Assembly (NCBI RefSeq): GCF_001657475.1
Contig: NZ_LXEY01000113.1
Location: 1 to 43,020 of the forward strand
Reading direction: 5' to 3'
Length of the DNA: 43,020 nucleotides
From: Enteractinococcus helveticum
Lineage (GTDB): Bacteria; Actinomycetota; Actinomycetes; Actinomycetales; Micrococcaceae
Notes under the pieces: model-generated
Databases searched by the model: none
What the model saw: only the letters and a program-made list of their open reading frames with translations
Told to the model about the DNA's origin: nothing
Translations under genes and position numbers: made by a program
Shown here: positions 1-9,413 of the stretch, in pieces
How positions within the stretch are numbered: position 1 is the stretch's first letter
Layout: each line of letters starts with the position of its first letter

Positions 1-105
1 ATGAGCTGCCCAAAACCCTGCAGCTGCCAGCAGCCGCCTGGATCAACCAGCCCACCGAACCGTCACAAAAGGACACACAACTCGCTGCCTAAACACTCGC
101 TGGTC

Positions 106-456
106 TCACCCGACTTGAAAATTACCGAGGTCGTGGCCATCAATGACTGGCAGACGACGCACCTTATGTTCTTTCATCGTGGCGATGGCTTCGTCAATGG
201 AGTCGTCTGCTCCAATAGTTACAGGTTTTTCGTTGCCGAATTCGCCGGCGGTCATCGCGTTAGGATCTTTTCCGGCCGCAATGCAGCCAATGACGATGTC
301 GCGGTCGGTCAACATACCTTTCAATCGGTTATCTTCACCACAGAATGGCATTGAGCCAACTCCGAGATCCCGGAGCTTCTCTGCGGCCTGGGTAATAGTG
401 TCATTGACCCCGACACATTCGGCATCAGGGGTCATGATTTCGCGAGCAGTTACCAT
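106..456 (-). CDS. CBS-domain protein with shortened C-terminus
   Basis: Tandem CBS domains (Bateman module), 116 aa. CBS1 covers about residues 5-60 (MTPDAECV..., GEDNRLKGMLTDRDIV) and CBS2 begins near residue 75 (KPVTIGADDSIDEAIATMKEHKVRRLPVIDGHDL). Such stand-alone proteins usually bind adenine nucleotides and run to about 140 aa. Here the chain stops just after GHDL, so the last strand and helix of CBS2 are missing. Reading one base shifted after GHDL gives VIFKSGETSECLGSE, which faintly resembles the expected tail, so a frameshift is possible. The ATG at 456 has a good Shine-Dalgarno (GAAAGGAGAG about 5 nt upstream). It is divergent from the lipoprotein gene at 696. Family sure; whether functional is uncertain. 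Confidence 0.75.
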   Translation of the reverse strand: MVTAREIMTPDAECVGVNDTITQAAEKLRDLGVGSMPFCGEDNRLKGMLTDRDIVIGCIAAGKDPNAMTAGEFGNEKPVTIGADDSIDEAIATMKEHKVRRLPVIDGHDLGNFQVG

Positions 457-695
457 CGTTCTCTCCTTTCAATTCAGGGGAACTCTGACACTTTCCACGC
501 TTGCAGTCAGAGCTTGCAGAGTCAACAGACCTCAGGCAGTTATCAGGGGATACTAAGTCAGCGTCCATAGTGATATCCCAGCATGGAGAAGTCATCGAAA
601 ATATCTTGTATTTCAACCTCTAACTCTTTAAGGTCGAAGAAGATCACTTAAAGCATCAAGTTCGCTGACCACCTTGCGGAAGGACGGTGGACCAC

Positions 696-1229
696 GTGAA
701 AACTCCTGTTCCAATAGCTCGTGTACTAGGTCGAATGCTGGTCGTTTGTGGACTGGCTCTTGGCCTGGTCGGTTGTGGCGGCCACTATCCTGCTGATCCA
801 GATGGCACTCTGAACCGAATTAGCGGTACAACACTGCGCGCCGGTGTTTCGCACCAGCCACCATGGACCGATACGGCAGCGGAACACAGCCCGGATGAGC
901 CCGGGGGCATTGAGGCCCAACTCATTGAAGACTATGCCGAATCGATTGATGCCGAAGTTGAATGGCATGCTGGCGGTGAGGAACAACTGATCAAGTTGCT
1001 ATCGGAACGTGAGCTCGATGTCGTCATCGGTGGGCTCACCGATCAATCACCGTGGTCCTCCGATGCTGGCTTGACCACCTCGTATGCGGAGTCCCTTGGC
1101 GTGGATGGCAAAACAGCTAAACATGTCATGGCAGTCCAAATGGGTGAAAACGCCTTTATGACGAGTTTGGAACGATTCCTCTTAGATCAAGATATTGATC
1201 AACAAGTGCCAGAGGAGATGCGTCCATGA
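696..1229 (+). CDS. Truncated solute-binding (SBP_bac_3-like) lipoprotein
   Basis: Predicted lipoprotein of 177 aa. It has a basic N-terminus, a hydrophobic segment and a lipobox ending LVGC|GG, so it should be anchored on the outer face of the membrane. The mature part (TLRAGVSHQPPW, GGIEAQLIEDYAESIDAEVEW, ELDVVIGGLTDQSPW) resembles lobe I of family-3 extracellular solute-binding proteins, but it is much shorter than the usual 230-280 aa and the second lobe is missing or tiny. GTG at 696 is preferred over in-frame GTG 687 because GGAAGGA (678-684) lies 11 nt before 696 but only 2 nt before 687. Its stop overlaps the next ATG (ATGA), so it is translationally coupled to the cation transporter. 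The ligand is unknown. Confidence 0.65.
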   Translation: MKTPVPIARVLGRMLVVCGLALGLVGCGGHYPADPDGTLNRISGTTLRAGVSHQPPWTDTAAEHSPDEPGGIEAQLIEDYAESIDAEVEWHAGGEEQLIKLLSERELDVVIGGLTDQSPWSSDAGLTTSYAESLGVDGKTAKHVMAVQMGENAFMTSLERFLLDQDIDQQVPEEMRP

Positions 1230-2233
1230 GTGCGAAGCCGACCAAAAAAGTACGGTATTTCGGGCACCATGACCTGCCCCAAGAGCAACAGGACGCACTG
1301 CGCAGAGCCGTCCGGCTCGAACGGATCACCGTGGTATATAAGCTCATTGCGACCGCGGTTATTGTGCTTTTGGCTGGCAGTTCTCAAGCAATGAAAGCTG
1401 CCTGGATCGAAGATGCACTGTCACTATTGCCACCATTAGCGTTTCTGGTGGCTATCCGATTCATTAGTCGGGCACCAACCCCGCGCCATCCATATGGATA
1501 TCACCGGGCCATCGGAGTCGGCCACCTGGTGGCGGCTACCTCGTTGCTGACGTTGGGCGGTTACCTTTTTGTCGACTCTGCGATGGGTCTGGTCCAAGGC
1601 GATCGGCCACCCATCGGCATGATAGAAATTTTCGGCGTCCAGCTGTGGGTCGGATGGCTGATGTCTGGTGCCTCGATTCTGGTCGCGATTCCGAGCGTCT
1701 TTTTAGGTCGGATGAAATCCAAGCTGGCACCACTACTGCATAATAAGGTGCTCCACACCGACGCGGATATGAACAAGGCCGACTGGATGACAGGGTTTGC
1801 AACTGGTGTCGGAATTCTTGGAGTGGGTGCAGGACTATGGTGGTTTGACGCGGCGGCAGCCATTTTTATTTCTGTCGACATTATTCGCGACGGTATCAAC
1901 AATCTCCGTAGTTGCTTGGCCGGCCTCATTGATGCACGAGCCACCACGACGGATTCCAAGCAACCGCACCCGTTGATCGCTGACACCAGGGACGCCATCC
2001 TGAAGCTGGACTGGGTCAAAGAAGCTGATGTGCGACTCCGCGATCAGGGCCAGGTTTTCCATACCGAAGTGTTTGTCGTTCCCCACGAAGGTCAACTGCC
2101 GTCACTGGAAGAAGTCGAAGACACCCGTGAAAAACTCAGTGACATGGATTGGAAACTTCATGACCTGGTGCTCATCCTGGTTGCCGAGCTACCTGAGGAA
2201 TTCCTTCCGCAAATCGACCAACAAGAAGGATGA
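1226..2233 (+). CDS. Cation diffusion facilitator (CDF) family transporter
   Basis: Integral-membrane protein of 335 aa with about six hydrophobic segments in residues 30-225, followed by a cytosolic C-terminal domain (about 245-320: DTRDAILKLDWVKEADVRLRDQGQVFHTEVFVVP) typical of CDF proteins, which export divalent metals by proton antiport. The HTDADMNKADWMTGFATG stretch occupies the place of the CDF metal-site helix, with D-x3-D-type acidic residues. It starts within the stop of the lipoprotein gene (ATGA), which suggests an operon. Metal specificity cannot be read from the sequence. The gene ends 4 nt from the convergent gene that stops at 2238. Confidence 0.85.
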   Translation: MSAKPTKKVRYFGHHDLPQEQQDALRRAVRLERITVVYKLIATAVIVLLAGSSQAMKAAWIEDALSLLPPLAFLVAIRFISRAPTPRHPYGYHRAIGVGHLVAATSLLTLGGYLFVDSAMGLVQGDRPPIGMIEIFGVQLWVGWLMSGASILVAIPSVFLGRMKSKLAPLLHNKVLHTDADMNKADWMTGFATGVGILGVGAGLWWFDAAAAIFISVDIIRDGINNLRSCLAGLIDARATTTDSKQPHPLIADTRDAILKLDWVKEADVRLRDQGQVFHTEVFVVPHEGQLPSLEEVEDTREKLSDMDWKLHDLVLILVAELPEEFLPQIDQQEG

Positions 2234-2237
2234 GCCG

Positions 2238-2768
2238 TTAGCCAGCGGATTCGGAGATGGATGAGACGATCGCATCCATCGTGTCGACAAACGCATTGGC
2301 GTCGTCAACAGTGAAGAAAAAACCGATGGGCCGGTAATTATCTGGGTCCCGGGTATCAACCAGTGCCACTGATTTTTCATCAGAAGCGGGCAGCAGCCAC
2401 ACCATGGCCCGAGGATTGTCGGTATCCGGGGCCGGTTTGCCCTGAACCGTTTTCAGATCGAAACCCACCCAACGGATGCCCTGTTTGAATTTCCCTTTGC
2501 GAAACATCACAAACGGGCCACCCATACGACCGGTAGCGGGGGAGTCTAATGTTTTGTTGATCAGTCCCACGGTTGTTTCGGCGTCAGGTCGGTCGCGAAA
2601 CGCGGCCGATCCCACGGTGCCATCGGGAGCAACAGCCACCAGGTTGAAGCGCTCACCGGTGTTGTCGGAGCCGATGACCATGCCGACGTTCGGATTATCA
2701 GGCACACCCCACTGGTCAATCGGGAAGCTAATGAGGCGATTGGGTTCATTCACGTCAGAATTCGACAT
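2238..2768 (-). CDS. Hypothetical soluble protein, 176 aa
   Basis: I do not recognise the family. The product is acidic and soluble, with no signal peptide or membrane segment, and reads as a compact alpha/beta protein (SFPIDQWGVPDNPNVGMVIGS, GGPFVMFRKGKFKQGIRWVGFDL, RPIGFFFTVDDANAFVDTMDAIV). Codon use is consistent with a real gene, and an ATG start at 2768 lies close to the divergent argG promoter region. It is convergent with the CDF gene. No function is proposed. Confidence 0.6.
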   Translation of the reverse strand: MSNSDVNEPNRLISFPIDQWGVPDNPNVGMVIGSDNTGERFNLVAVAPDGTVGSAAFRDRPDAETTVGLINKTLDSPATGRMGGPFVMFRKGKFKQGIRWVGFDLKTVQGKPAPDTDNPRAMVWLLPASDEKSVALVDTRDPDNYRPIGFFFTVDDANAFVDTMDAIVSSISESAG

Positions 2769-2852
2769 GCACCCAGCTTAAGCCACAACTCCTGAAGGTT
2801 AGCTGACAGTGCCAGGTCGTTCAGTGCAACGATTCGGTGAAGCAGACCTTAA

Positions 2853-4292
<1,440 letters not shown>

Positions 4293-4325
4293 GCGAATAG
4301 ACGCCTGAGCTCATAGCTTGCCAAT

Positions 4326-4358
4326 AGGCGCTGCACACCTACGGGGTGTGCGGCGCCT
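4326..4358 (+). terminator. Hairpin terminator after argG
   Basis: A 14-bp stem (4326-4339 with 4345-4358, one G-T pair) closes a 5-nt TACGG loop 33 nt past the argG stop. There is no U-tract beyond CTTGC, as is common for actinobacterial terminators. The rest of 4293-4605 shows no other convincing gene. Confidence 0.75.
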
Positions 4359-4605
4359 CTTGCATATGTGCCGAAGTCGACACTGTTCTAATTGGGAGTT
4401 CGTTGACGGCGGTAGTACACTGGAACGTTTGAGGCACGCTCCAGAGCCACCACGCTCCAGAGATCATCCACAGCGCTGTGTCGTCAGCTGTTGCATTATT
4501 ACCTGCACGAAAGTCTAATACTCGTGGCCTCGGACAACGACACCTGTGCAAGCTTTCCAACGCGGCGACACTACCGCGCACCGTGATCTCAAAGGAGACA
4601 CAGTT

Positions 4606-6579
4606 TTGAACCTCGACCCCTCGGATCCTTCGACCGAGCGTAAAACCACAAAAACCCCGCTTGTGGGCAAGCTCCGTTCCAAACGAAAAACCCTAGCCCT
4701 CGGGCTGTACCCCGGCGATATCCACCCCGGCCTACTGTCGGGCGTTGGCATTGACGATCAAGATCGCAACTTCAGCATTGATAAGGTTATCTTCGCTGTC
4801 ACCGCATCGCTGATTGTGGCCTTCGTGCTGTGGGGTATTTTGAGCCCCGAATCGGTGGGCACCGTTGCTGGCATCGCGTTTAGCTGGTCCATGGAAAACA
4901 TGGGATGGCTGCTGAACCTGGCCATGGGCGTTGGGCTGTTCGTCATGCTGTACGTGGCGTTCGGCCGCTACGGCAAGATCAAACTGGGCAAAGACGACGA
5001 GAAGCCCGAATTCTCACGGTTCTCATGGGTTGCCATGATGTTCGGGGCCGGACTCGGCGTCGGGTTGTTCTTCTATGGTCCCTCAGAACCGCTGTCGCAC
5101 TTTCTTTCTCCGCCACCGCACACTCCCGCAGCCCAGCAAGAGACGATGAACGCTCTGCAACAAGCCGCAGGAGAAACTCCGCAGGTCAACCGAGAAGCCA
5201 TCCACCAGGGTGTCTCCCAGGCCAGTTACCACTGGGGTCTGCACATCTGGAGTATGTACGCACTCGTTGGCGGGGCGCTGGCTTATGCAACGTTCCGCCG
5301 CGGTCGGCCAACACTGATCTCCTCCATTTTCCAAACGCTCTTCGGCAAATCCAAGACTGACGGTTTCGCCGGAAAGCTCGTCGACATCTTTGCCATCATT
5401 GCCACGCTCTTCGGTACGGCAACCACACTGGGACTGTCTGCTATTCAAATCGGTCAGGGCGTCACCATCGTCAGCGGCATCGGCCCAATCGGGAACAACA
5501 CGCTGATCATCATTATCGGCATCCTGGGCGCCGGTTTTATTATCAGTGCCGTGTCAGGTGTTTCTCGAGGTATCCGCTACCTATCGAACATCAACATCAC
5601 CTTCACACTGGGTCTGGTGTTATTCGTGTTCTTCGCCGGCCCGACCCTGTACCTGTTGAACTTGGTACCATCCGGCATCCTGCACTACATCGACAATTAC
5701 CTGCCGATGATGGCCAAATCATTATCCTGGGGTCCCGAAACAGTCGAATTCCAAACCTGGTGGACCGCATTCTATTGGGCATGGTGGATTGCCTGGACGC
5801 CGTTTGTTGGTACCTTCATCGCCCGTATTTCGCGTGGTCGTACCCTGCGTGAATTTGCGCTGGTTACCATGGGCGTCCCGACCCTGATTTTGATCCTAGC
5901 CTTCACCGTATTTGGTGGTGCCTCGATCATCAACTCCATCAACGGGGTCGAAGGATTCAACGGCGATGCCTCACCAGAGGCAGTGCTGTTCAACCTCTTT
6001 GATACCTTGCCCTTCAACGCGATTACGCCGTTTATTCTCATGGCAGTGCTCGCGATCTTCTTCATCACCGCAGCGGACTCGGCATCCGTGGTCATGGGTA
6101 TGATGACGTCGCGAGGCAACCCGGCACCCAAGAAAACCCTGGTCGTATTCTGGGGCCTGTGCATGATCGGTATTGCCATCGTCATGCTGCTGTCCGGTGG
6201 TGAAGACGCGTTATCTGGCCTGCAGAGCCTGACCTATCTCATTGCACTGCCGTTCAGTATCGTGCTGATTTTGATGGTCTGGGCGTTCTTGAAAGACCTG
6301 TCCACGGACCCCGCTCGGATTCGTTACGATTACGCGAAGAAGGCAGTCAGTGACGCCGTTATTCGCGGCATCGAGGATCACGGCGAAGAATTCGAACTCG
6401 CCGTCAAACATTCGCCGGACGGTCGTGGTGCGGGCAGTGCCGTAGACGCCTCGGATCCGAAATACACCGACTGGTATAAAGAAGAAGCCGAAACCAGTTC
6501 AGTGAAACTGGTTACCGGTGAAGAATCCGGACCAGTCTATGACAACGGCGACAAACCGATAGACCAGCCCGAGAAATAA
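4606..6579 (+). CDS. BCCT family betaine/carnitine/choline transporter
   Basis: Sodium- or proton-coupled uptake of trimethylammonium osmolytes such as glycine betaine. The protein is 657 aa with about 12 membrane segments. Diagnostic motifs are MFGAGLGVGLFFYGPSEPL, the Trp-rich substrate-box helix (YWAWWIAWTPFVGTFIARIS, which also starts the family signature followed by RGRTLREF) and ITAADSASVVMGMM. Hydrophilic N- and C-terminal tails, the latter acidic (about 590-657), fit osmosensing members such as BetP-type carriers. TTG at 4606 is chosen because AAAGGAG (4591-4597) lies 8 nt upstream; an in-frame GTG at 4546 has no such site. It is monocistronic, with a hairpin on each side. Confidence 0.92.
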   Translation: MNLDPSDPSTERKTTKTPLVGKLRSKRKTLALGLYPGDIHPGLLSGVGIDDQDRNFSIDKVIFAVTASLIVAFVLWGILSPESVGTVAGIAFSWSMENMGWLLNLAMGVGLFVMLYVAFGRYGKIKLGKDDEKPEFSRFSWVAMMFGAGLGVGLFFYGPSEPLSHFLSPPPHTPAAQQETMNALQQAAGETPQVNREAIHQGVSQASYHWGLHIWSMYALVGGALAYATFRRGRPTLISSIFQTLFGKSKTDGFAGKLVDIFAIIATLFGTATTLGLSAIQIGQGVTIVSGIGPIGNNTLIIIIGILGAGFIISAVSGVSRGIRYLSNINITFTLGLVLFVFFAGPTLYLLNLVPSGILHYIDNYLPMMAKSLSWGPETVEFQTWWTAFYWAWWIAWTPFVGTFIARISRGRTLREFALVTMGVPTLILILAFTVFGGASIINSINGVEGFNGDASPEAVLFNLFDTLPFNAITPFILMAVLAIFFITAADSASVVMGMMTSRGNPAPKKTLVVFWGLCMIGIAIVMLLSGGEDALSGLQSLTYLIALPFSIVLILMVWAFLKDLSTDPARIRYDYAKKAVSDAVIRGIEDHGEEFELAVKHSPDGRGAGSAVDASDPKYTDWYKEEAETSSVKLVTGEESGPVYDNGDKPIDQPEK

Positions 6580-6598
6580 TTCGGTCTACACGTTGACT

Positions 6599-6639
6599 CG
6601 AAAGTCGATAAACCCTTGAGAAGGGTTTGTCGACTTTCG
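6599..6639 (+). terminator. Hairpin terminator after BCCT gene
   Basis: A 19-bp stem (6599-6617 with 6621-6639, one G-T pair) closes a GAG loop 19 nt past the stop. It separates the transporter from the helicase-sigma gene. Confidence 0.8.
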
Positions 6640-6762
6640 TGCTTAACGCACCTGAAATGTGACCCAGATCTTAACAGACGGTGCATTAGTAGCTCACAAG
6701 GCGTTTTGTCCGATAATTGAATCAAAGATTGAGGGAAATACAGCAGAATACGGCGGTGCTAC

Positions 6763-9267
6763 GTGCAAAAGAACGCGGTCTCCAGCATTGACTATCGCAC
6801 CGTCGTGAGCAATTTCGAGTTTGCCGAACTATATGAATGGCAGCGACGAGCGCTTCAAGCATGGAGCACTCACAATTTTCGTGGCGTGATTGAAGCGGTA
6901 ACTGGTGCGGGCAAGACGCGTGTGGGTGTTGCAGCCATCGCTCAGGCTTTGCGCGTTGGCATGAAAGTTACCGTTCTCGTACCCACGTCTGAGCTACAAG
7001 ACCAATGGACGGAGACTCTCCGAAGAGATCTACAGACAGCTTCGATAGGTCGTCTCGGGGGTAATCACACGGCCGATTTTCGTGACGTCGATGTGATTGT
7101 GGCAATCATTAATAGTGCGAGTGCACGATCAGTTATCGACTACTTCAGATCAGGGCTAGTTGTTGCGGATGAATGCCACCGCTATGCGGCACCATTTTTC
7201 GCTAGCGCTCTAGAAGAGAACTACACCTGGCGTCTCGGGCTTACCGCAACCTACACCAGAAATGATGGCCAGAATGAGATCCTGGACGAGTACTTCGGTC
7301 CTATCGTTTATCGGATCTGGTACAAAGAAGCGCAGCGTTATGACGTTATTTCCAAGTTCGATATCGCGCTGGTCGGAATCTACTTGTTGCCCAACGAACA
7401 GAGCGCCTACGATGACTTATCTGAAAAAATTCGCGTCGATACTCTGAGTTTGCGAAACTATATCGAGCTGCACAGTTTGAACGAGCATGACTTTATGGAA
7501 GCGATCGGTCTGCTTGCGCAACGGGATGATGCTTCGGCTGAAGGAGCGATTGCACGGCGGTACCTTAAAAATGTTGCTGATCGGCAGCAGCTTCTCGCGA
7601 ACACTGTTGTGAAGAATCATGCTCTAGCAGCTTTAGCACCAGCTGTTGATGCATCGGAAAGAACTCTGGTATTCGGGTCGAGTAAGAATCAGGCCCATGC
7701 TGCAGCTCAAACGCTAGAAGCTGTAGGTGTACCCGCTGGATCTCTTATGTCCGGAATGTCGAAAGTCGATCGACTTGGCACCATGAATGCGTTTCGTCGA
7801 GGAGATCTCCAAGCCCTGTGTGCCCCTCGAGTGCTAGATGAAGGTGTCGATGTCCCAGCTGCTGACCTTGCAATTCAAACATCAGGCAGTCGCGTTCAAC
7901 GGCAATTCATTCAGCGGTTGGGGCGCGTCATTCGGAAAAGGCCGAGCGGAGACCGAGGGCGGTTCGTGTACCTGTATGCCTTCGGAACTATTGAAGATCC
8001 AGCACGACAAGAACGATTTCTTCCGGATGTCCTGCCCTATGCTCGCAACTACATGTACTTCGACCTTGAGAAACATCTCGAGGAGCTCATCGAGTTTCTA
8101 GCCCCGCAGCCCAACGAATCGCCGCGTGCTGAGATCATCGTCGATAGAACTGCCGAAGTTCCAGAAAGTTCGATCGACGTTGAGCTGTCCTCCGAAGGGC
8201 CTCAGCAAGGGCCACGATGGAATGACATTTTTGACGACGATGAGGATAGGCCTAAGGAACGCCTGAGAGGTATCCGTATTACCGACGATGCATTGGGCGA
8301 CTATTTAGCAAAGATCGGACGGTATGAACTCCTTGCAGACAAAGAAATGGTTGAGCTGGCTCAACAAGTAGAAGCCGGTTTGTATGCTGAACATATTTTA
8401 AAGACGAACTTCACGAAGACACGCAGAGAACGGCGTGACTATTGGAGCATCGTCGAGCGAGGGGAGCATGCGTTTCAAAAGATGGTGAACGCTAACCTCA
8501 AACTTGTCGTCTCTGTCGCAAAGAAGTACAGCTGGCTCAAGGAAGCCTCCTTTGGATTCCTTGACCTTATTCAAGAAGGAAATATCGGATTACTGCGAGG
8601 TATCCAACTTTGGGACTACAAAAAAGGGTTCCAATTTTCTACCTACGCATATAACTGGATCTGGCAGGCCATGAGCCGAAGTATGGCCGATTCATCTAGA
8701 ACAATCAGGCTTCCGGTACACGTCGTAGAACAAATCAACAAGATCAATAAAACTCGACAGGAATTGATAAGTGCTGGAGAACCAGCGTCAGATGAGCAAG
8801 TAGCTGTGAAGCTGAAAGTCGAACCAGCCAAGGTTCGAAGTGTCCTTGAAGCGGAACCCACAATTGTTTCTCTGTCACGTGATTGCTGGGTTGACGGTAT
8901 TCCATACGGTCTGAGTGAACTGATTGTGGACCCCACGACTCTCGAAGGTGGAGACTACGCCGTCGAAAGGATCTATCGTCAGGAGCTCCGTGAGGCGTTA
9001 GACATTGTGGTTTCATACTGGACAGATCGAGACCAGGACATTCTGTACAAGCGAGCGGGAATCACGACGCTGGATGCCAAAGCCGCGACCCTAGATGCGA
9101 TCGGCCGGGATCACGGAGTGACGAGGGAGCGGATCCGACAAATTGAAACACAACTTCGAGAATCTTTGGCGGATAACGGCTGGTTAAAATCAATCTGGAA
9201 TCACGATCAGACTCTGCCGCCGGATCCAGCAGAAGAACTGGACCTTTCCGACGGTAAACTCAAATAA
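6763..9267 (+). CDS. SF2 helicase fused to sigma-70 factor
   Basis: A single 834-aa frame joining two machines. Residues about 20-450 are an XPB/UvsW-type SF2 helicase: Walker A AVTGAGKT (45-52), motif Ia LVPTSELQDQW (72-82), DECH box (136-139), TAT (161-163), motif IV LVFGSSKNQA (302-311), motif V LDEGVDVPAADLAI (358-371) and motif VI QRLGRVIRK (384-392). An acidic linker (about 450-504, DDDEDRPKE) leads to a group 1/2-like sigma factor: region 1.2 (about 508-545, DYLAKIGRYELLADKEMVEL), region 2 (567-655, NLKLVVSVAKKY, DLIQEGNIGLLRGIQLWDY, FSTYAYNWIWQA, RTIRLPVHV), region 3 (655-715) and region 4 (745-810) with HTH TLDAIGRDHGVTRERIRQIE (776-795). Only region 1.1 is absent, replaced by the helicase. 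GTG 6763 has a weak RBS. The gene is visibly more AT-rich than both neighbours, which suggests transfer. Domain calls are firm; the function, helicase-assisted promoter opening, is inference. Confidence 0.93.
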   Translation: MQKNAVSSIDYRTVVSNFEFAELYEWQRRALQAWSTHNFRGVIEAVTGAGKTRVGVAAIAQALRVGMKVTVLVPTSELQDQWTETLRRDLQTASIGRLGGNHTADFRDVDVIVAIINSASARSVIDYFRSGLVVADECHRYAAPFFASALEENYTWRLGLTATYTRNDGQNEILDEYFGPIVYRIWYKEAQRYDVISKFDIALVGIYLLPNEQSAYDDLSEKIRVDTLSLRNYIELHSLNEHDFMEAIGLLAQRDDASAEGAIARRYLKNVADRQQLLANTVVKNHALAALAPAVDASERTLVFGSSKNQAHAAAQTLEAVGVPAGSLMSGMSKVDRLGTMNAFRRGDLQALCAPRVLDEGVDVPAADLAIQTSGSRVQRQFIQRLGRVIRKRPSGDRGRFVYLYAFGTIEDPARQERFLPDVLPYARNYMYFDLEKHLEELIEFLAPQPNESPRAEIIVDRTAEVPESSIDVELSSEGPQQGPRWNDIFDDDEDRPKERLRGIRITDDALGDYLAKIGRYELLADKEMVELAQQVEAGLYAEHILKTNFTKTRRERRDYWSIVERGEHAFQKMVNANLKLVVSVAKKYSWLKEASFGFLDLIQEGNIGLLRGIQLWDYKKGFQFSTYAYNWIWQAMSRSMADSSRTIRLPVHVVEQINKINKTRQELISAGEPASDEQVAVKLKVEPAKVRSVLEAEPTIVSLSRDCWVDGIPYGLSELIVDPTTLEGGDYAVERIYRQELREALDIVVSYWTDRDQDILYKRAGITTLDAKAATLDAIGRDHGVTRERIRQIETQLRESLADNGWLKSIWNHDQTLPPDPAEELDLSDGKLK

Positions 9268-9339
9268 CTGCCGTTGACGGGCCATTTGATTCGCTGCGAG
9301 AGACATCATCTTTACCTTCATTCCGTGATACAGCACACT

Positions 9340-9381
9340 GGTAGGGGATGCCCTGGAATGCTCAGGGTTTCTGTCCCTACC
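9340..9381 (+). terminator. Two-part hairpin between helicase-sigma and aldehyde dehydrogenase genes
   Basis: The outer arms GGTAGGG (9340-9346) and CCCTACC (9375-9381) enclose inner arms CCCTG (9351-9355) and CAGGG (9363-9367). It ends 32 nt before the aldehyde dehydrogenase ATG. It may terminate the upstream gene or be a leader structure; there is no U-tract. Confidence 0.4.
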
Positions 9382-9413
9382 ACTCATTGCTTTCTACAAG
9401 GGAGATAACCTAG

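Noticed and set aside
4403..4430. TTGACG plus TACACT as a promoter for the BCCT gene
   Set aside because: Spacing of about 7 nt is far too short for a sigma-70 promoter.
6712..6717. GATAAT as -10 box of the helicase-sigma gene
   Set aside because: No acceptable -35 at 16-18 nt, so no promoter was assigned.
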